The notes: generated by a model from the sequence alone, not told the origin. Positions 24,384 to 39,500 are shown, counted from the stretch's first letter. The stretch is 64,000 bases of DNA from Steinernema hermaphroditum (GCA_030435675.1 CM059625.1:6200001-6264000), one strand, 5' to 3'. Translations and numbers: made by a program.

Positions 24384-27325
24384 CATCGAGACATATAGAC
24401 AGATTCCCTGTCTGAAGAGCTGACGCTTCGGACGAAGGGCATCGAGGTTGGGGACTCGACGCATCGGAGGTAGGGCATCGAGACATATAGACAGATTCCC
24501 TGTCTGAAGAGCTGACGCTTCGGACGAAGGGTATCGAGGTTGGGGACTCGACGAATCGGAGGTAGGGCATCGAGACATATAGACAGATTCCCTGTCTGAA
24601 GAGCTGACGCTTCGGACGAAGGGTATCGAGGTTGGGGACTCGACGCATCGGAGGTAGGGCATCGAGACATATAGACAGATTCCCTGTCTGAAGAGCTGAC
24701 GCTTCGGACGAAGGGTATCGAGGTTGGGGACTCGACGTATCGGAGGTAGGGCATCGAGACATATAGACAGATTCCCTGTCTGAAGAGCTGACGCTTCGGA
24801 CGAAGGGTATCGAGGTTGGGGACTCGACGCTTCGAAAGTAGGGCATCGAGGTTGGGGACTCGACGCATCGGAGGTAGGGCATCGAGACATATAGACAGAT
24901 TCCCTGTCTGAAGAGCTGACGCTTCGGACGAAGGTGTCGAGGTTGGGGACTCGAGGCATCGGAGGTAGGGCATCGAGACATATAGACAGATTCCCTGTCT
25001 GAAGAGCTGACGCTTCGGACGAAGGGTATCGAGGTTGGGGACTCGACGCATCGAAGGTAGGGCATCGAGACATATAGACAGATTCCCTGTCTGAAGAGCT
25101 GACGCTTCGGACGAAGGGTGTCGAGGTGGGTGGGGACTCGACGCATCGGAGGTAGGGCATCGAGACATATAGACAGATTCCCTGTCTGAAGAGCTGACGC
25201 TTCGGACGAAGGGTATCGAGGTTGGGGACTCGACGCATCGGAGGTAGGGCATCGAGACATATAGACAGATTCCCTGTCTGAAGAGCTGACGCTTCGGACG
25301 AAGGGTATCGAGGTTGGGGACTCGACGCTTCGAAGGTAGGGCATCGAGGTTGGGGGCTCGACGCATCGGAGGTAGGGCATCGAGACATATAGACAGATTC
25401 CCTGTCTGAATAGCTGACGCTTCGGACGAAGGGTATCGAGGTTGGGGACTCGACGCATCGGAGGTAGGGCATCGAGACATATAGACAGATTCCCTGTCTG
25501 AAGAGCTGACGCTTCGGACGAAGGGTATCGAGGTTGGGGACTCGACGCTTCGAAGGTAGGGCATCGAGGTAGGGCATCGAGACATATAGACAGATTCCCT
25601 GTCTGAAGAGCTGACGCTTCGGACGAAGGGTATCGAGGTTGGGGACTCGACGCATCGGAGGTAGGGCATCGAGACATATAGACAGATTCCCTGTCTGAAG
25701 AGCTGACGCTTCGGACGAAGGGTATCGAGGTTGGGGACTCGACGCTTCGAAGGTAGGGCATCGAGGTTGGGGGCTCGACGCATCGGAGGTAGGGCATCGA
25801 GACATATAGACAGATTCCCTGTCTGAATAGCTGACGCTTCGGACGAAGCGTATCGAGGTTGGGGACTCGACGTATCGGAGGTAGGGCATCGAGACATATA
25901 GACAGATTCCCTGTCTGAAGAGCTGACGCTTCGGACGAAGGGTGTCGAGGTTGGGGACTCGACGCTTCGAAGGGCATCGAGGTTGGGGGCTCGACGCATC
26001 GGAGGTAGGGCATCGAGACATATAGACAGATTCCCTGTCTGAAGAGCTGACGCTTCGGACGAAGCGTATCGAGGTTGGGGACTCGACGCATCGGAAGGTA
26101 GGGCATCGAGACATATAGACAGATTCCCTGTCTGAAGAGCTGACGCTTCGGACGAAGGGTGTCGAGGGGGTTGGGGCCTCGAGGTAGGGGCATCGAGACA
26201 TATAGACAGATTCCCTGTCTGAAGAGCTGACGCTTCGGACGAAGGGTATCGAGGTTGGGGACTCGACGTATCGGAGGTAGGGCATCGAGACATATAGACA
26301 GATTCCCTGTCTGAAGAGCTGACGCTTCGGACGAAGGGTATCGAGGTTGGGGACTCGACGCTTCGAAAGTAGGGCATCGAGGTTGGGGACTCGACGCATC
26401 GGAGGTAGGGCATCGAGACATATAGACAGATTCCCTGTCTGAAGAGCTGACGCTTCGGACGAAGCGTGTCGAGGTTGGCGACTCGACGCATCGGAGGTAG
26501 GGCATCGAGACATATAGACAGATTCCCTGTCTGAAGAGCTGACGCTTCGGACGAAGCGTGTCGAGGTTGGGGACTCGACGCATCGGAGGTAGGGCATCGA
26601 GACATATAGACAGATTCCCTGTCTGAAGAGCTGACGCTTCGGACGAAGGGTGTCGAGGTTGGGGACTCGACGCATCGGAGGTAGGGCATCGAGACATATA
26701 GACAGATTCCCTGTCTGAAGAGCTGACGCTTCGGACGAAGCGAATCGAGGTTGGGGACTCGACGCTTCGGAGGTAGGGCATCGAGACATATAGACAGATT
26801 CCCTGTCTGAAGAGCTGACGCTTCGGACGAAGGGTATCGAGGTTGGGGACTCGACGCATCGAAGGTAGGGCATCGAGACATATAGACAGATTCCCTGTCT
26901 GAAGAGCTGACGCTTCGGACGAAGGGTATCGAGGTTGGGGACTCGACGCTTCGAAGGTAGGGCATCGAGGTTGGCGACTCGACGCATCGGAGGTAGGGCA
27001 TCGAGACATATAGACAGATTCCCTGTCTGAATAGCTGACGCTTCGGACGAAGGTGCATCGAGGTTGGGGACTCGACGCATCGGAGGTAGGGCATCGAGAC
27101 ATATAGACAGATTCCCTGTCTGAAGAGCTGACGCTTCGGACGAAGGGTATCGAGGTTGGGGACTCGACGCATCGGAGGTAGGGCATCGAGACATATAGAC
27201 AGATTCCCTGTCTGAAGAGCTGACGCTTCGGACGAAGGGTATCGAGGTTGGGGACTCGACGCATCGGAGGTAGGGCATCGAGACATATAGACAGATTCCC
27301 TGTCTGAAGAGCTGACGCTTCGGAC

Positions 27326-27370
27326 ATATAGACAGGTTGTTGGGAATAGCTCGACGCTTCGACGAAGGGC
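27326..27370. other. Scrambled unit with displaced dyad half
   Basis: cttcgg runs into acatatagacaggttgttg, then ggaatagctcgacgcttcg. The left dyad arm appears after cttcgg instead of after atcgag, and the right arm is missing. This suggests template switching between two positions of the unit. Confidence 0.75.
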
Positions 27371-30184
27371 ATCGAGGTTGGGGACTCGACGTATCGGAGG
27401 TAGGGCATCGAGACATATAGACAGATTCCCTGTCTGAATAGCTGACGCTTCGGACGAAGGGTATCGAGGTTGGGGACTCGACGCATCGGAGGTAGGGCAT
27501 CGAGACATATAGACAGATTCCCTGTCTGAAGAGCTGACGCTTCGGACGAAGGGTATCGGGTGGGGGCTCGAGGCTTGAGGTAGGGCAAGGTTGGGGGCTC
27601 GACGCATCGGAGGTAGGGCATCGAGACATATAGACAGATTCCCTGTCTGAAGAGCTGACGCTTCGGACGAAGGGTATCGAGGTTGGGGACTCGACGCTTC
27701 GAAGTAGGGCATCGAGGTGGGGACTCGACTCGGGTGGGCATCGAGACATATAGACAGATTCCCTGTCTGAAGAGCTGACGCTTCGGACGAAGGGTAGGGG
27801 GCATCGAGGTTGGGGACTCGACGCATCGGAGGTAGGGCATCGAGACATATAGACAGATTCCCTGTCTGAAGAGCTGACGCTTCGGACGAAGGGTATCGAG
27901 GTTGGGGACTCGACGCTTCGAAAAGGGTCAGGTTGGGGACTCGAGTCGGAGGTAGGGCATCGAGACATATAGACAGATTCCCTGTCTGAAGAGCTGACGC
28001 TTCGGACGAAGCGTATCGAGGTTGGGGACTCGACGCATCGGAGGTAGGGCATCGAGACATATAGACAGATTCCCTGTCTGAAGAGCTGACGCTTCGGACG
28101 AAGGGTATCGAGGTTGGGGACTCGACGCATAGGAGGTAGGGCATCGAGACATATAGACAGATTCCCTGTCTGAAGAGCTGACGCTTCGGACGAAGCGTAT
28201 CGAGGTTGGGGACTCGACGCATCGAAGGTAGGGCATCGAGACATATAGACAGATTCCCTGTCTGAAGAGCTGACGCTTCGGACGAAGGGTATCGAGGTTG
28301 GGGACTCGACGCTTCGGAGGTAGGGCATCGAGACATATAGACAGATTCCCTGTCTGAAGAGCTGACGCTTCGGACGAAGGGTATCGAGGTTGGGGACTCG
28401 ACGCTCGACGCATCGGAGGTAGGGCATCGAGACATATAGACAGATTCCCTGTCTGAAGAGCTGACGCTTCGGACGAAGGGTGTCGAGGTTGGGGACTCGA
28501 CGCATCGGAGGTAGGGCATCGAGACATATAGACAGATTCCCTGTCTGAAGAGCTGACGCTTCGGACGAAGGGTGTCGAGGTTGGGGACTCGACGCTTCGG
28601 AGGTAGGGCATCGAGACATATAGACAGATTCCCTGTCTGAAGAGCTGACGCTTCGGACGAAGGGTATCGAGGTTGGGGACTCGACGCTTCGAAGGTAGGG
28701 CATCGAGACATATAGACAGATTCCCTGTCTGAAGAGCTGACGCTTCGGACGAAGGGTATCGAGGTTGGGGACTCGACGCTTCGGCATCGGAGGTAGGGCA
28801 TCGAGACATATAGACAGATTCCCTGTCTGAAGAGCTGACGCTTCGGACGAAGGGTATCGAGGTTGGGGACTCGACGTATCGGAGGTAGGGCATCGAGACA
28901 TATAGACAGATTCCCTGTCTGAAGAGCTGACGCTTCGGACGAAGGGTATCGAGGTTGGGGACTCGACGCTTCGAAAGTAGGGCATCGAGGTTGGGGACTC
29001 GACGCATCGGAGGTAGGGCATCGAGACATATAGACAGATTCCCTGTCTGAAGAGCTGACGCTTCGGACGAAGGGTATCGAGGTTGGGCGACTCGACGCAT
29101 CGGAGGTAGGGCATCGAGACATATAGACAGATTCCCTGTCTGAATAGCTGACGCTTCGGACGAAGGGCATCGAGGTTGGGGACTCGACGTATCGGAGGTA
29201 GGGCATCGAGACATATAGACAGACTCCCTGTCTGAATAGCTGACGCTTCGGACGAAGCGGTCGAGGTTGGCGACTCGACCAGGTCGGAGGTAGGGCATCG
29301 AGACATATAGACAGATTCCCTGTCTGAAGAGCTGACGCTTCGGACGAAGGGTATCGAGGTTGGGGACTCGACGCTTCGAAAGTAGGGCATCGAGGTTGGG
29401 GACTCGACGCATCGGAGGTAGGGCATCGAGACATATAGACAGATTCCCTGTCTGAAGAGCTGACGCTTCGGACGAAGGGTATCGAGGTTGGGGACTCGAC
29501 GTATCGGAGGTAGGGCATCGAGACATATAGACAGATTCCCTGTCTGAAGAGCTGACGCTTCGGACGAAGGGTATCGAGGTTGGGGACTCGACGCTTCGGA
29601 GGTAGGGCATCGAGACATATAGACAGATTCCCTGTCTGAAGAGCTGACGCTTCGGACGAAGGGTATCGAGGTTGGGGACTCGACGCATCGGAGGTAGGGC
29701 ATCGAGACATATAGACAGATTCCCTGTCTGAAGAGCTGACGCTTCGGACGAAGGGTATCGAGGTTGGGGACTCGACGCTTCGAAGGTAGGGCATCGAGGT
29801 TGGGGGCTCGACGCATCGGAGGTAGGGCATCGAGACATATAGACAGATTCCCTGTCTGAAGAGCTGACGCTTCGGACGAAGGGTATCGAGGTTGGGGACT
29901 CGACGTATCGGAGGTAGGGCATCGAGACATATAGACAGATTCCCTGTCTGAAGAGCTGACGCTTCGGACGAAGGGTATCGAGGTTGGGGACTCGACGCTT
30001 CGTAGGTAGGGCATCGAGACATATAGACAGATTCCCTGTCTGAAGAGCTGACGCTTCGGACGAAGGGTGTCGAGGTTGGGGACTCGACGCATCGGAGGTA
30101 GGGCATCGAGACATATAGACAGATTCCCTGTCTGAAGAGCTGACGCTTCGGACGAAGGGTATCGAGGTTGGGGACTCGACGCTA

Positions 30185-30192
30185 GGGGGGGG
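30185..30192 (+). other. G8 homopolymer at a module junction
   Basis: gcta is followed by eight G and then tcgacgcatcgg, replacing part of the first module. Confidence 0.85.
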
Positions 30193-30310
30193 TCGACGCA
30201 TCGGAGGTAGGGCATCGAGACATATAGACAGATTCCCTGTCTGAAGAGCTGACGCTTCGGACGAAGGGTATCGAGGTTGGGGACTCGACGCTTCGAAGGT
30301 AGGGCATCGA

Positions 30311-30340
30311 GCATAAGACGACCTGCGAAAGACGCTTCGG
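30311..30340. other. Divergent 20-bp stretch
   Basis: gcataagacgacctgcgaaa lies between gggcatcga and gacgcttcggcgaaggg. Only loosely related to the dyad segment; the dyad is lost. Confidence 0.7.
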
Positions 30341-31788
30341 CGAAGGGTATCGAGGTTGGGGACTCGACGCATCGGAGGTAGGGCATCGAGACATATAGAC
30401 AGATTCCGTGTCTGAAGAGCTGACGCTTCGGACGAAGGGTATCGAGGTTGGGGACTCGACGCATCGGAGGTAGGGCATCGAGACATATAGACAGATTCCC
30501 TGTCTGAAGAGCTGACGCTTCGGACGAAGGGTATCGAGGTTGGGGACTCGACGCTTCGAAAGTAGGGCATCGAGGTTGGGGACTCGACGCATCGGAGGTA
30601 GGGCATCGAGACATATAGACAGATTCCCTGTCTGAAGAGCTGACGCTTCGGACGAAGGGTATCGAGGTTGGGGACTCGACGCATCGGAGGTAGGGCATCG
30701 AGACATATAGACAGATTCCCTGTCTGAAGAGCTGACGCTTCGGACGAAGGGTATCGAGGTTGGGGACTCGACGCATCGGAGGTAGGGCATCGAGACATAT
30801 AGACAGATTCCCTGTCTGAAGAGCTGACGCTTCGGACGAAGGGTATCGAGGTTGGGGACTCGACGTATCGGAGGTAGGGCATCGAGACATATAGACAGAT
30901 TCCCTGTCTGAAGAGCTGACGCTTCGGACGAAGGGTATCGAGGTTGGGGACTCGACGCTTCGAAAGTAGGGCATCGGAGGTAGGTTGGGGACTCGACGTA
31001 TCGGAGGTAGGCATCGAGACATATAGACAGATTCCCTGTCTGAATAGCTGACGCTTCGGACGAAGCGTATCGAGGTTGGGGACTCGACGCTTCGAAGGTA
31101 GGGCATCGAGGTTGGGGACTCGACGCATCGGAGGTAGGGCATCGAGACATATAGACAGATTCCCTGTCTGAATAGCTGACGCTTCGGACGAAGGGTATCG
31201 AGGTTGGGGACTCGACGCATCGAGAGGTAGGGCATCGAGACATATAGACAGATTCCGTGTCTGAAGAGCTGACGCTTCGGACGAAGGGTATCGAGGTTGG
31301 GGACTCGACGTATCGGAGGTAGGGCATCGAGACATATAGACAGATTCCCTGTCTGAAGAGCTGACGTTTCGGACGAGGGTTCGGTTGGGGACCGAACGCT
31401 TCGAAGGTAGGGCATCGAGGTTGGGGACTCGACGCATCGGAGGTAGGGCATCGAGACATATAGACAGATTCCCTGTCTGAAGAGCTGACGCTTCGGACGA
31501 AGCGTGTCGAGGTTGGGGACTCGACGCATCGGAGGTAGGGCATCGAGACATATAGACAGATTCCCTGTCTGAAGAGCTGACGCTTCGGACGAAGGGTATC
31601 GAGGTTGGGGACTCGACGCTTCGGAGGTAGGGCATCGAGACATATAGACAGATTCCCTGTCTGAAGAGCTGACGCTTCGGACGAAGGGTATCGAGGTTGG
31701 GGACTCGACGCATCGGAGGTAGGGCATCGAGACATATAGACAGATTCCCTGTCTGAAGAGCTGACGCTTCGGACGAAGGGCATCGAGG

Positions 31789-31812
31789 TATAGGGACTTC
31801 GATCGCGCTTCG
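31789..31812. other. Divergent junction with gatcgcgcttcg
   Basis: After gggcatcgag comes gtatagggacttcgatcgcg, then cttcgaacgaagggcatcg. It combines parts of the module and of the cttcg palindrome. Confidence 0.7.
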
Positions 31813-34800
31813 AACGAAGGGCATCGAGGTTGGGGACTCGACGCATCGGAGGTAGGGCATCGAGACATATAGACAGATTCCCTGTCTGAAGAGCTGACGC
31901 TTCGGACGAAGGGTGTCGAGGTTGGGGACTCGACGCTTCGAAGGTAGGGCATCGAGGTTGGGGACTCGACGCATCGGAGGTAGGGCATCGAGACATATAG
32001 ACAGATTCCCTGTCTGAATAGCTGACGCTTCGGACGAAGGGTATCGAGGTTGGCGACTCGACGCATCGGAGGTAGGGCATCGAGACATATAGACAGATTC
32101 CCTGTCTGAAGAGCTGACGCTTCGGACGAAGGGTATCGAGGTTGGGGACTCGACGCTTCACGAGAGAGACGAGGTAGGGCATCGAGACATATAGACAGAT
32201 TCCCTGTCTGAAGAGCTGACGCTTCGGACGAAGCGTATCGAGGTTGGGGACTCGACGCATCGGAGGTAGGGCATCGAGACATATAGACAGATTCCCTGTC
32301 TGAAGAGCTGACGCTTCGGACGAAGGGTATCGAGGTTGGGGACTCGACGCTTCGAAGGTAGGGCATCGTTGGCCGGAGGGCATCGAGACATATAGACAGA
32401 TTCCCTGTCTGAAGAGCTGACGCTTCGGACGAAGCGTGTCGAGGTTGGGGACTCGAGGCATCGGAGGTAGGGCATCGAGACATATAGACAGATTCCCTGT
32501 CTGAAGAGCTGACGCTTCGGACGAAGGGTATCGAGGTTGGGGACTCGACGCTTCGAAGGTAGGGCATCGAGGTTGGGGACTCGACCCCATCGGAGGAGGG
32601 CATCGAGACATATAGACAGATTCCCTGTCTGAATAGCTGACGCTTCGGACGAAGCGTGTCGAGGTTGGCGACTCGACGCATCGGAGGTAGGGCATCGAGA
32701 CATATAGACAGATTCCCTGTCTGAAGAGCTGACGCTTCGGACGAAGGGTATCGAGGTTGGGGACTCGACGCTTCGAAGGTAGGGCATCGAGGTTGGGGAC
32801 TCGACGCATCGGAGGTAGGGCATCGAGACATATAGACAGATTCCCTGTCTGAAGAGCTGACGCTTCGGACGAAGCGTATCGAGGTTGGGGACTCGACGCT
32901 TCGGAGGTAGGGCATCGAGACATATAGACAGATTCCCTGTCTGAAGAGCTGACGCTTCGGACGAAGGGTATCGAGGTTGGGGACTCGACGCTTCGAAGGT
33001 AGGGCATCGAGACATATAGACAGATTCCCTGTCTGAAGAGCTGACGCTTCGGACGAAGCGTATCGAGGTTGGGGACTCGACGCATCGGAGGTAGGGCATC
33101 GAGACATATAGACAGATTCCCTGTCTGAAGAGCTGACGCTTCGGACGAAGGGTATCGAGGTTGGGGACTCGACGCTTCGAAGGTAGGGCATCGAGGTTGG
33201 GGACTCGACGCATCGGAGGTAGGGCATCGAGACATATAGACAGATTCCCTGTCTGAATAGCTGACGCTTCGGACGAAGCGTGTCGAGGTTGGGGACTCGA
33301 CGCATCGGAGGTAGGGCATCGAGACATATAGACAGATTCCCTGTCTGAAGAGCTGACGCTTCGGACGAAGGGTATCGAGGTTGGGGACTCGACGCTTCGA
33401 AGGTAGGGCATCGAGACATATAGACAGATTCCCTGTCTGAAGAGCTGACGCTTCGGACGAAGGGTATCGAGGTTGGGGACTCGACGCATCGGAGGTAGGG
33501 CATCGAGACATATAGACAGATTCCCTGTCTGAATAGCTGACGCTTCGGACGAAGCGTGTCGAGGTTGGGGACTCGACGCATCGGAGGTAGGGCATCGAGA
33601 CATATAGACAGATTCCCTGTCTGAAGAGCTGACGCTTCGGACGAAGGGCATCGAGGTTGGGGACTCGACGCATCGGAGGTAGGGCATCGAGACATATAGA
33701 CAGATTCCCTGTCTGAAGAGCTGACGCTTCGGACGAAGGGTATCGAGGTTGGGGACTCGACGCATCGAAGGTAGGGCATCGAGACATATAGACAGATTCC
33801 CTGTCTGAAGAGCTGACGCTTCGGACGAAGCGTGTGGAGGTTGGGGACTCGACGCATCGGAGGTAGGGCATCGAGATATATAGACAGATTCCCTGTCTGA
33901 AGAGCTGACGCTTCGGACGAAGGGTATCGAGGTTGGGGACTCGACGCTTCGGAGGTAGGGCATCGAGACATATCGGAGGAGGGCACGAGACAAACAGATT
34001 CCCTGTCTGAAGAGCTGACGCTTCGGACGAAGCGTATCGAGGTTGGGGACTCGACGCTTCGAAGGTAGGGCATCGAGACATATAGACAGATTCCCTGTCT
34101 GAAGAGCTGACGCTTCGGACGAAGGGTATCGAGGTTGGGGACTCGACGCATCGGAGGTAGGGCATCGAGACATATAGACAGATTCCCTGTCTGAAGAGCT
34201 GACGCTTCGGACGAAGGGTATCGAGGTTGGGGACTCGACGCTTCGAAAGTAGGGCATCGAGGTTGGGGACTCGACGTATCGGAGGTAGGGCATCGAGACA
34301 TATAGACAGATTCCCTGTCTGAATAGCTGACGCTTCGGACGAAGGGTATCGAGGTTGGGGACTCGACGCATCGGAGGTAGGGCATCGAGACATATAGACA
34401 GATTCCCTGTCTGAAGAGCTGACGCTTCGGACGAAGGGTATCGAGGTTGGGGACTCGACGCTTCGAAGGTAGGGCATCGAGACATATAGACAGATTCCCT
34501 GTCTGAAGAGCTGACGCTTCGGACGAAGGGTGTCGAGGTTGGCGACTCGAGGCATCGGAGGTAGGGCATCGAGACATATAGACAGATTCCCTGTCTGAAG
34601 AGCTGACGCTTCGGACGAAGCGTGTCGAGGTGGGCCTAAGGGCATCGAGGTTGGGGACTCGACGCATCGGAGGTAGGGCATCGAGACATATAGACAGATT
34701 CCCTGTCTGAAGAGCTGACGCTTCGGACGAAGGGTATCGAGGTTGGGGACTCGACGCATCGGAGGTAGGGCATCGAGACATATAGACAGATTCCCTGTCT

Positions 34801-36479
34801 GAAGAGCTGACGCTTCGGACGAAGCGTGTCGAGGTTGGGGACTCGATGCATCGGAGGTAGGGCATCGAGACATATAGACAGATTCCCTGTCTGAAGAGCT
34901 GACGCTTCGGACGAAGGGTATCGAGGTTGGGGACTCGACGCTTCGAAAGTAGGGTAGGGCATCGAGACATATAGACAGATTCCCTGTCTGAAGAGCTGAC
35001 GCTTCGGACGAAGGGTATCGAGGTTGGGGACTCGACGCTTCGGAGGTAGGGCATCGAGACATATAGACAGATTCCCTGTCTGAAGAGCTGACGCTTCGGA
35101 CGAAGCGTATCGAGGTTGGGGACTCGACGCATCGGAGGTAGGGCATCGAGACATATAGACAGATTCCCTGTCTGAAGAGCTGACGCTTCGGACGAAGGGT
35201 ATCGAGGTTGGGGACTCGACGCTTCGAAGGTAGGGCATCGAGGTTGGGGGCTCGACGCATCGGAGGTAGGGCATCGAGACATATAGACAGATTCCCTGTC
35301 TGAAGAGCTGACGCTTCGGACGAAGGGTATCGAGGTTGGGGACTCGACGCCGGAGGTTCGAAGGTAGGGCATCGAGACATATAGACAGATTCCCTGTCTG
35401 AAGAGCTGACGCTTCGGACGAAGGGTATCGAGGTTGGGGACTCGACGCATCGGAGGTAGGGCATCGAGACATATAGACAGATTCCCTGTCTGAAGAGCTG
35501 ACGCTTCGGACGAAGGGTATCGAGGTTGGGGACTCGACGCTTCGAAAGTAGGGCATCGAGGTTGGGGACTCGACGCATCGGAGGTAGGGCATCGAGACAT
35601 ATAGACAGATTCCCTGTCTGAAGAGCTGACGCTTCGGACGAAGGGTATCGAGGTTGGGGACTCGACGCTTCGAGAGGGTAGGGCATCGAGACATATAGAC
35701 AGATTCCCTGTCTGAAGAGCTGACGCTTCGGACGAAGGGTATCGAGGTTGGGGACTCGACGCATCGGAGGTAGGGCATCGAGACATATAGACAGATTCCC
35801 TGTCTGAAGAGCTGACGCTTCGGACGAAGGGTATCGAGGTTGGGGACTCGACGCATCGGAGGTAGGGCATCGAGACATATAGACAGATTCCCTGTCTGAA
35901 GAGCTGACGCTTCGGACGAAGGGTATCGAGGTTGGGGACTCGACGCATCGAAGGTAGGGCATCGAGACATATAGACAGATTCCCTGTCTGAAGAGCTGAC
36001 GCTTCGGACGAAGCGTATCGAGGTTGGGGACTCGAGGCATCGGAGGTAGGGCATCGAGACATATAGACAGATTCCCTGTCTGAAGAGCTGACGCTTCGGA
36101 CGAAGCGTGTCGAGGTTGGGGACTCGACGCTTCGAAAGTAGGGCATCGAGGTTGGGGACTCGACGCATCGGAGGTAGGGCATCGAGACATATAGACAGAT
36201 TCCCTGTCTGAAGAGCTGACGCTTCGGACGAAGGGTATCGAGGTTGGGGACTCGACGCATCGGAGGTAGGGCATCAAGACATATAGACAGATTCCCTGTC
36301 TGAAGAGCTGACGCTTCGGACGAAGCGTGGGCATCGAGGTTGGGGACTCGACGCATTCGGAGGTAGGGCATCGAGACATATAGACAGATTCCCTGTCTGA
36401 AGAGCTGACGCTTCGGACGAAGGGTATCGAGGTTGGGGACTCGACGCATCGGAGGTAGGGCATCGAGACATATAGACAG

Positions 36480-36590
36480 ATTAAGTGTCTGAAGAGCTGA
36501 CGCTTCGGACGAAGGGTATCGAGGTTGGGGACTCGACGCTTCGAAGGTAGGGCATCGAGGTTGGCGACTCGAGGCATCGGAGGTAGGGCA
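36480..36590. repeat. Third attaag-dyad copy
   Basis: attaag at 36480-36485. It is followed by a normal first module (gacgcttcgaaggtaggg) and then ggcgactcgaggcatcgg, without the gtagtgtgg truncation. It is related to the copies at 19835 and 22684 by the dyad change only. Confidence 0.8.
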
Positions 36591-39500
36591 TCGAGACATA
36601 TAGACAGATTCCCTGTCTGAAGAGCTGACGCTTCGGACGAAGCGTGTCGAGGTTGGGGACTCGACGTATCGGAGGTAGGGCATCGAGACATATAGACAGA
36701 TTCCCTGTCTGAAGAGCTGACGCTTCGGACGAAGGGTATCGAGGTTGGGGACTCGACGCATCGGAGGTAGGGCATCGAGACATATAGACAGATTCCCTGT
36801 CTGAAGAGCTGACGCTTCGGACGAAGCGTATCGAGGTTGGCGACTCGACGCATCGGAGGTAGGGCATCGAGACATATAGACAGATTCCCTGTCTGAAGAG
36901 CTGACGCTTCGGACGAAGCGTATCGAGGTTGGGGACTCGACGCATCGGAGGTAGGGCATCGAGACATATAGACAGATTCCCTGTCTGAAGAGCTGACGCT
37001 TCGGACGAAGCGTATCGAGGTTGGGGACTCGACGCATCGGAGGTAGGGCATCGAGACATATAGACAGATTCCCTGTCTGAAGAGCTGACGCTTCGGACGA
37101 AGGGTATCGAGGTTGGGGACTCGACGCTTCGAAGGTAGGGCATCGAGGTTGGCGACTCGAGGCATCGGAGGTAGGGCATCGAGACATATAGACAGATTCC
37201 CTGTCTGAAGAGCTGACGCTTCGGACGAAGCGTATCGAGGTTGGGGACTCGACGCATCGAGAGGTAGGGCATCGAGACATATAGACAGATTCCCTGTCTG
37301 AAGAGCTGACGCTTCGGACGAAGCGTGTCGAGGTTGGCGACTCGACGCATCGGAGGTAGGGCATCGAGACATATAGACAGATTCCCTGTCTGAAGAGCTG
37401 ACGCTTCGGACGAAGCGTATCGAGGTTGGGGACTCGACGCTTCGGAGGTAGGGCATCGAGACATATAGACAGATTCCCTGTCTGAAGAGCTGACGCTTCG
37501 GACGAAGGGTATCGAGGTTGGGGACTCGACGCATCGGAGGTAGGGCATCGAGACATATAGACAGATTCCCTGTCTGAAGAGCTGACGCTTCGGACGAAGG
37601 GTGATCGAGGTTGGGGACTCGACGCATCGGAGGTAGGGCATCGAGACATATAGACAGATTCCCTGTCTGAAGAGCTGACGCTTCGGACGAAGGGTATCGA
37701 GGTTGGGGACTCGACGCTTCGAAAGTAGGGCATCGAGGTTGGGGAGGGCTCGACGCATCGGAGGTAGGGCATCGAGACATATAGACAGATTCCCTGTCTG
37801 AAGAGCTGACGCTTCGGACGAAGCGTATCGAGGTTGGCGACTCGACGCATCGGAGGTAGGGCATCGAGACATATAGACAGATTCCCTGTCTGAAGAGCTG
37901 ACGCTTCGGACGAAGGGTGCATCGAGGTTGGGGACTCGACGCATCGGAGGTAGGGCATCGAGACATATAGACAGATTCCCTGTCTGAAGAGCTGACGCTT
38001 CGGACGAAGGGCATCGAGGTTGGGGACTCGAGGCATTCGGAGGTAGGGCATCGAGACATATAGACAGATTCCCTGTCTGAAGAGCTGACGCTTCGGACGA
38101 AGGGTATCGAGGTTGGGGACTCGACGCTTCGAAAGTAGGGCATCGAGGTTGGGGACTCGACGCATCGGAGGTAGGGCATCGAGACATATAGACAGATTCC
38201 CTGTCTGAAGAGCTGACGCTTCGGACGAAGCGTGTCGAGGTTGGGGACTCGACGCATCGGAGGTAGGGCATCGAGACATATAGACAGATTCCCTGTCTGA
38301 AGAGCTGACGCTTCGGACGAAGCGTATCGAGGTTGGGGACTCGACGCTTCGGAAGGTAGGGCATCGAGACATATAGACAGATTCCCTGTCTGAAGAGCTG
38401 ACGCTTCGGACGAAGGGTATCGAGGTTGGGGACTCGACGCATCGGAGGTAGGGCATCGAGACATATAGACAGATTCCCTGTCTGAAGAGCTGACGCTTCG
38501 GACGAAGCGTATCGAGGTTGGGGACTCGACGCATCGGAGGTAGGGCATCGAGACATATAGACAGATTCCCTGTCTGAAGAGCTGACGCTTCGGACGAAGC
38601 GTATCGAGGTTGGGGACTCGACGCTTCGAAGGTAGGGCATCGAGACATATAGACAGATTCCCTGTCTGAAGAGCTGACGCTTCGGACGAAGGGTATCGAG
38701 GTTGGGGACTCGACGCATCGGAGGTAGGGCATCGAGACATATAGACAGATTCCCTGTCTGAAGAGCTGACGCTTCGGACGAAGCGTATCGAGGTTGGGGA
38801 CTCGACGCATCGGAGGTAGGGCATCGAGACATATAGACAGATTCCCTGTCTGAAGAGCTGACGCTTCGGACGAAGGGTATCGAGGTTGGGGACTCGACGC
38901 TTCGTGGCATCGGGGACTCGCGGGTAGGGCATCGAGACATATAGACAGATTCCCTGTCTGAAGAGCTGACGCTTCGGACGAAGGGTATCGAGGTTGGGGA
39001 CTCGACGCTTCGAAGGTAGGGCATCGAGGTTGGGGACTCGACGCATCGGAGGTAGGGCATCGAGACATATAGACAGATTCCCTGTCTGAAGAGCTGACGC
39101 TTCGGACGAAGCGTATCGAGGTTGGGGACTCGACGCATCGGAGGTAGGGCATCGAGACATATAGACAGATTCCCTGTCTGAAGAGCTGACGCTTCGGACG
39201 AAGGGTATCGAGGTTGGGGACTCGACGCTTCGAAGGTAGGGCATCGAGACATATAGACAGATTCCCTGTCTGAAGAGCTGACGCTTCGGACGAAGGGTAT
39301 CGAGGTTGGGGACTCGACGCATCGGAGGTAGGGCATCGAGACATATAGACAGATTCCCTGTCTGAAGAGCTGACGCTTCGGACGAAGCGTATCGAGGTTG
39401 GGGACTCGACGCATCGGAGGTAGGGCATCGAGACATATAGACAGATTCCCTGTCTGAAGAGCTGACGCTTCGGACGAAGGGTATCGAGGTTGGGGACTCG

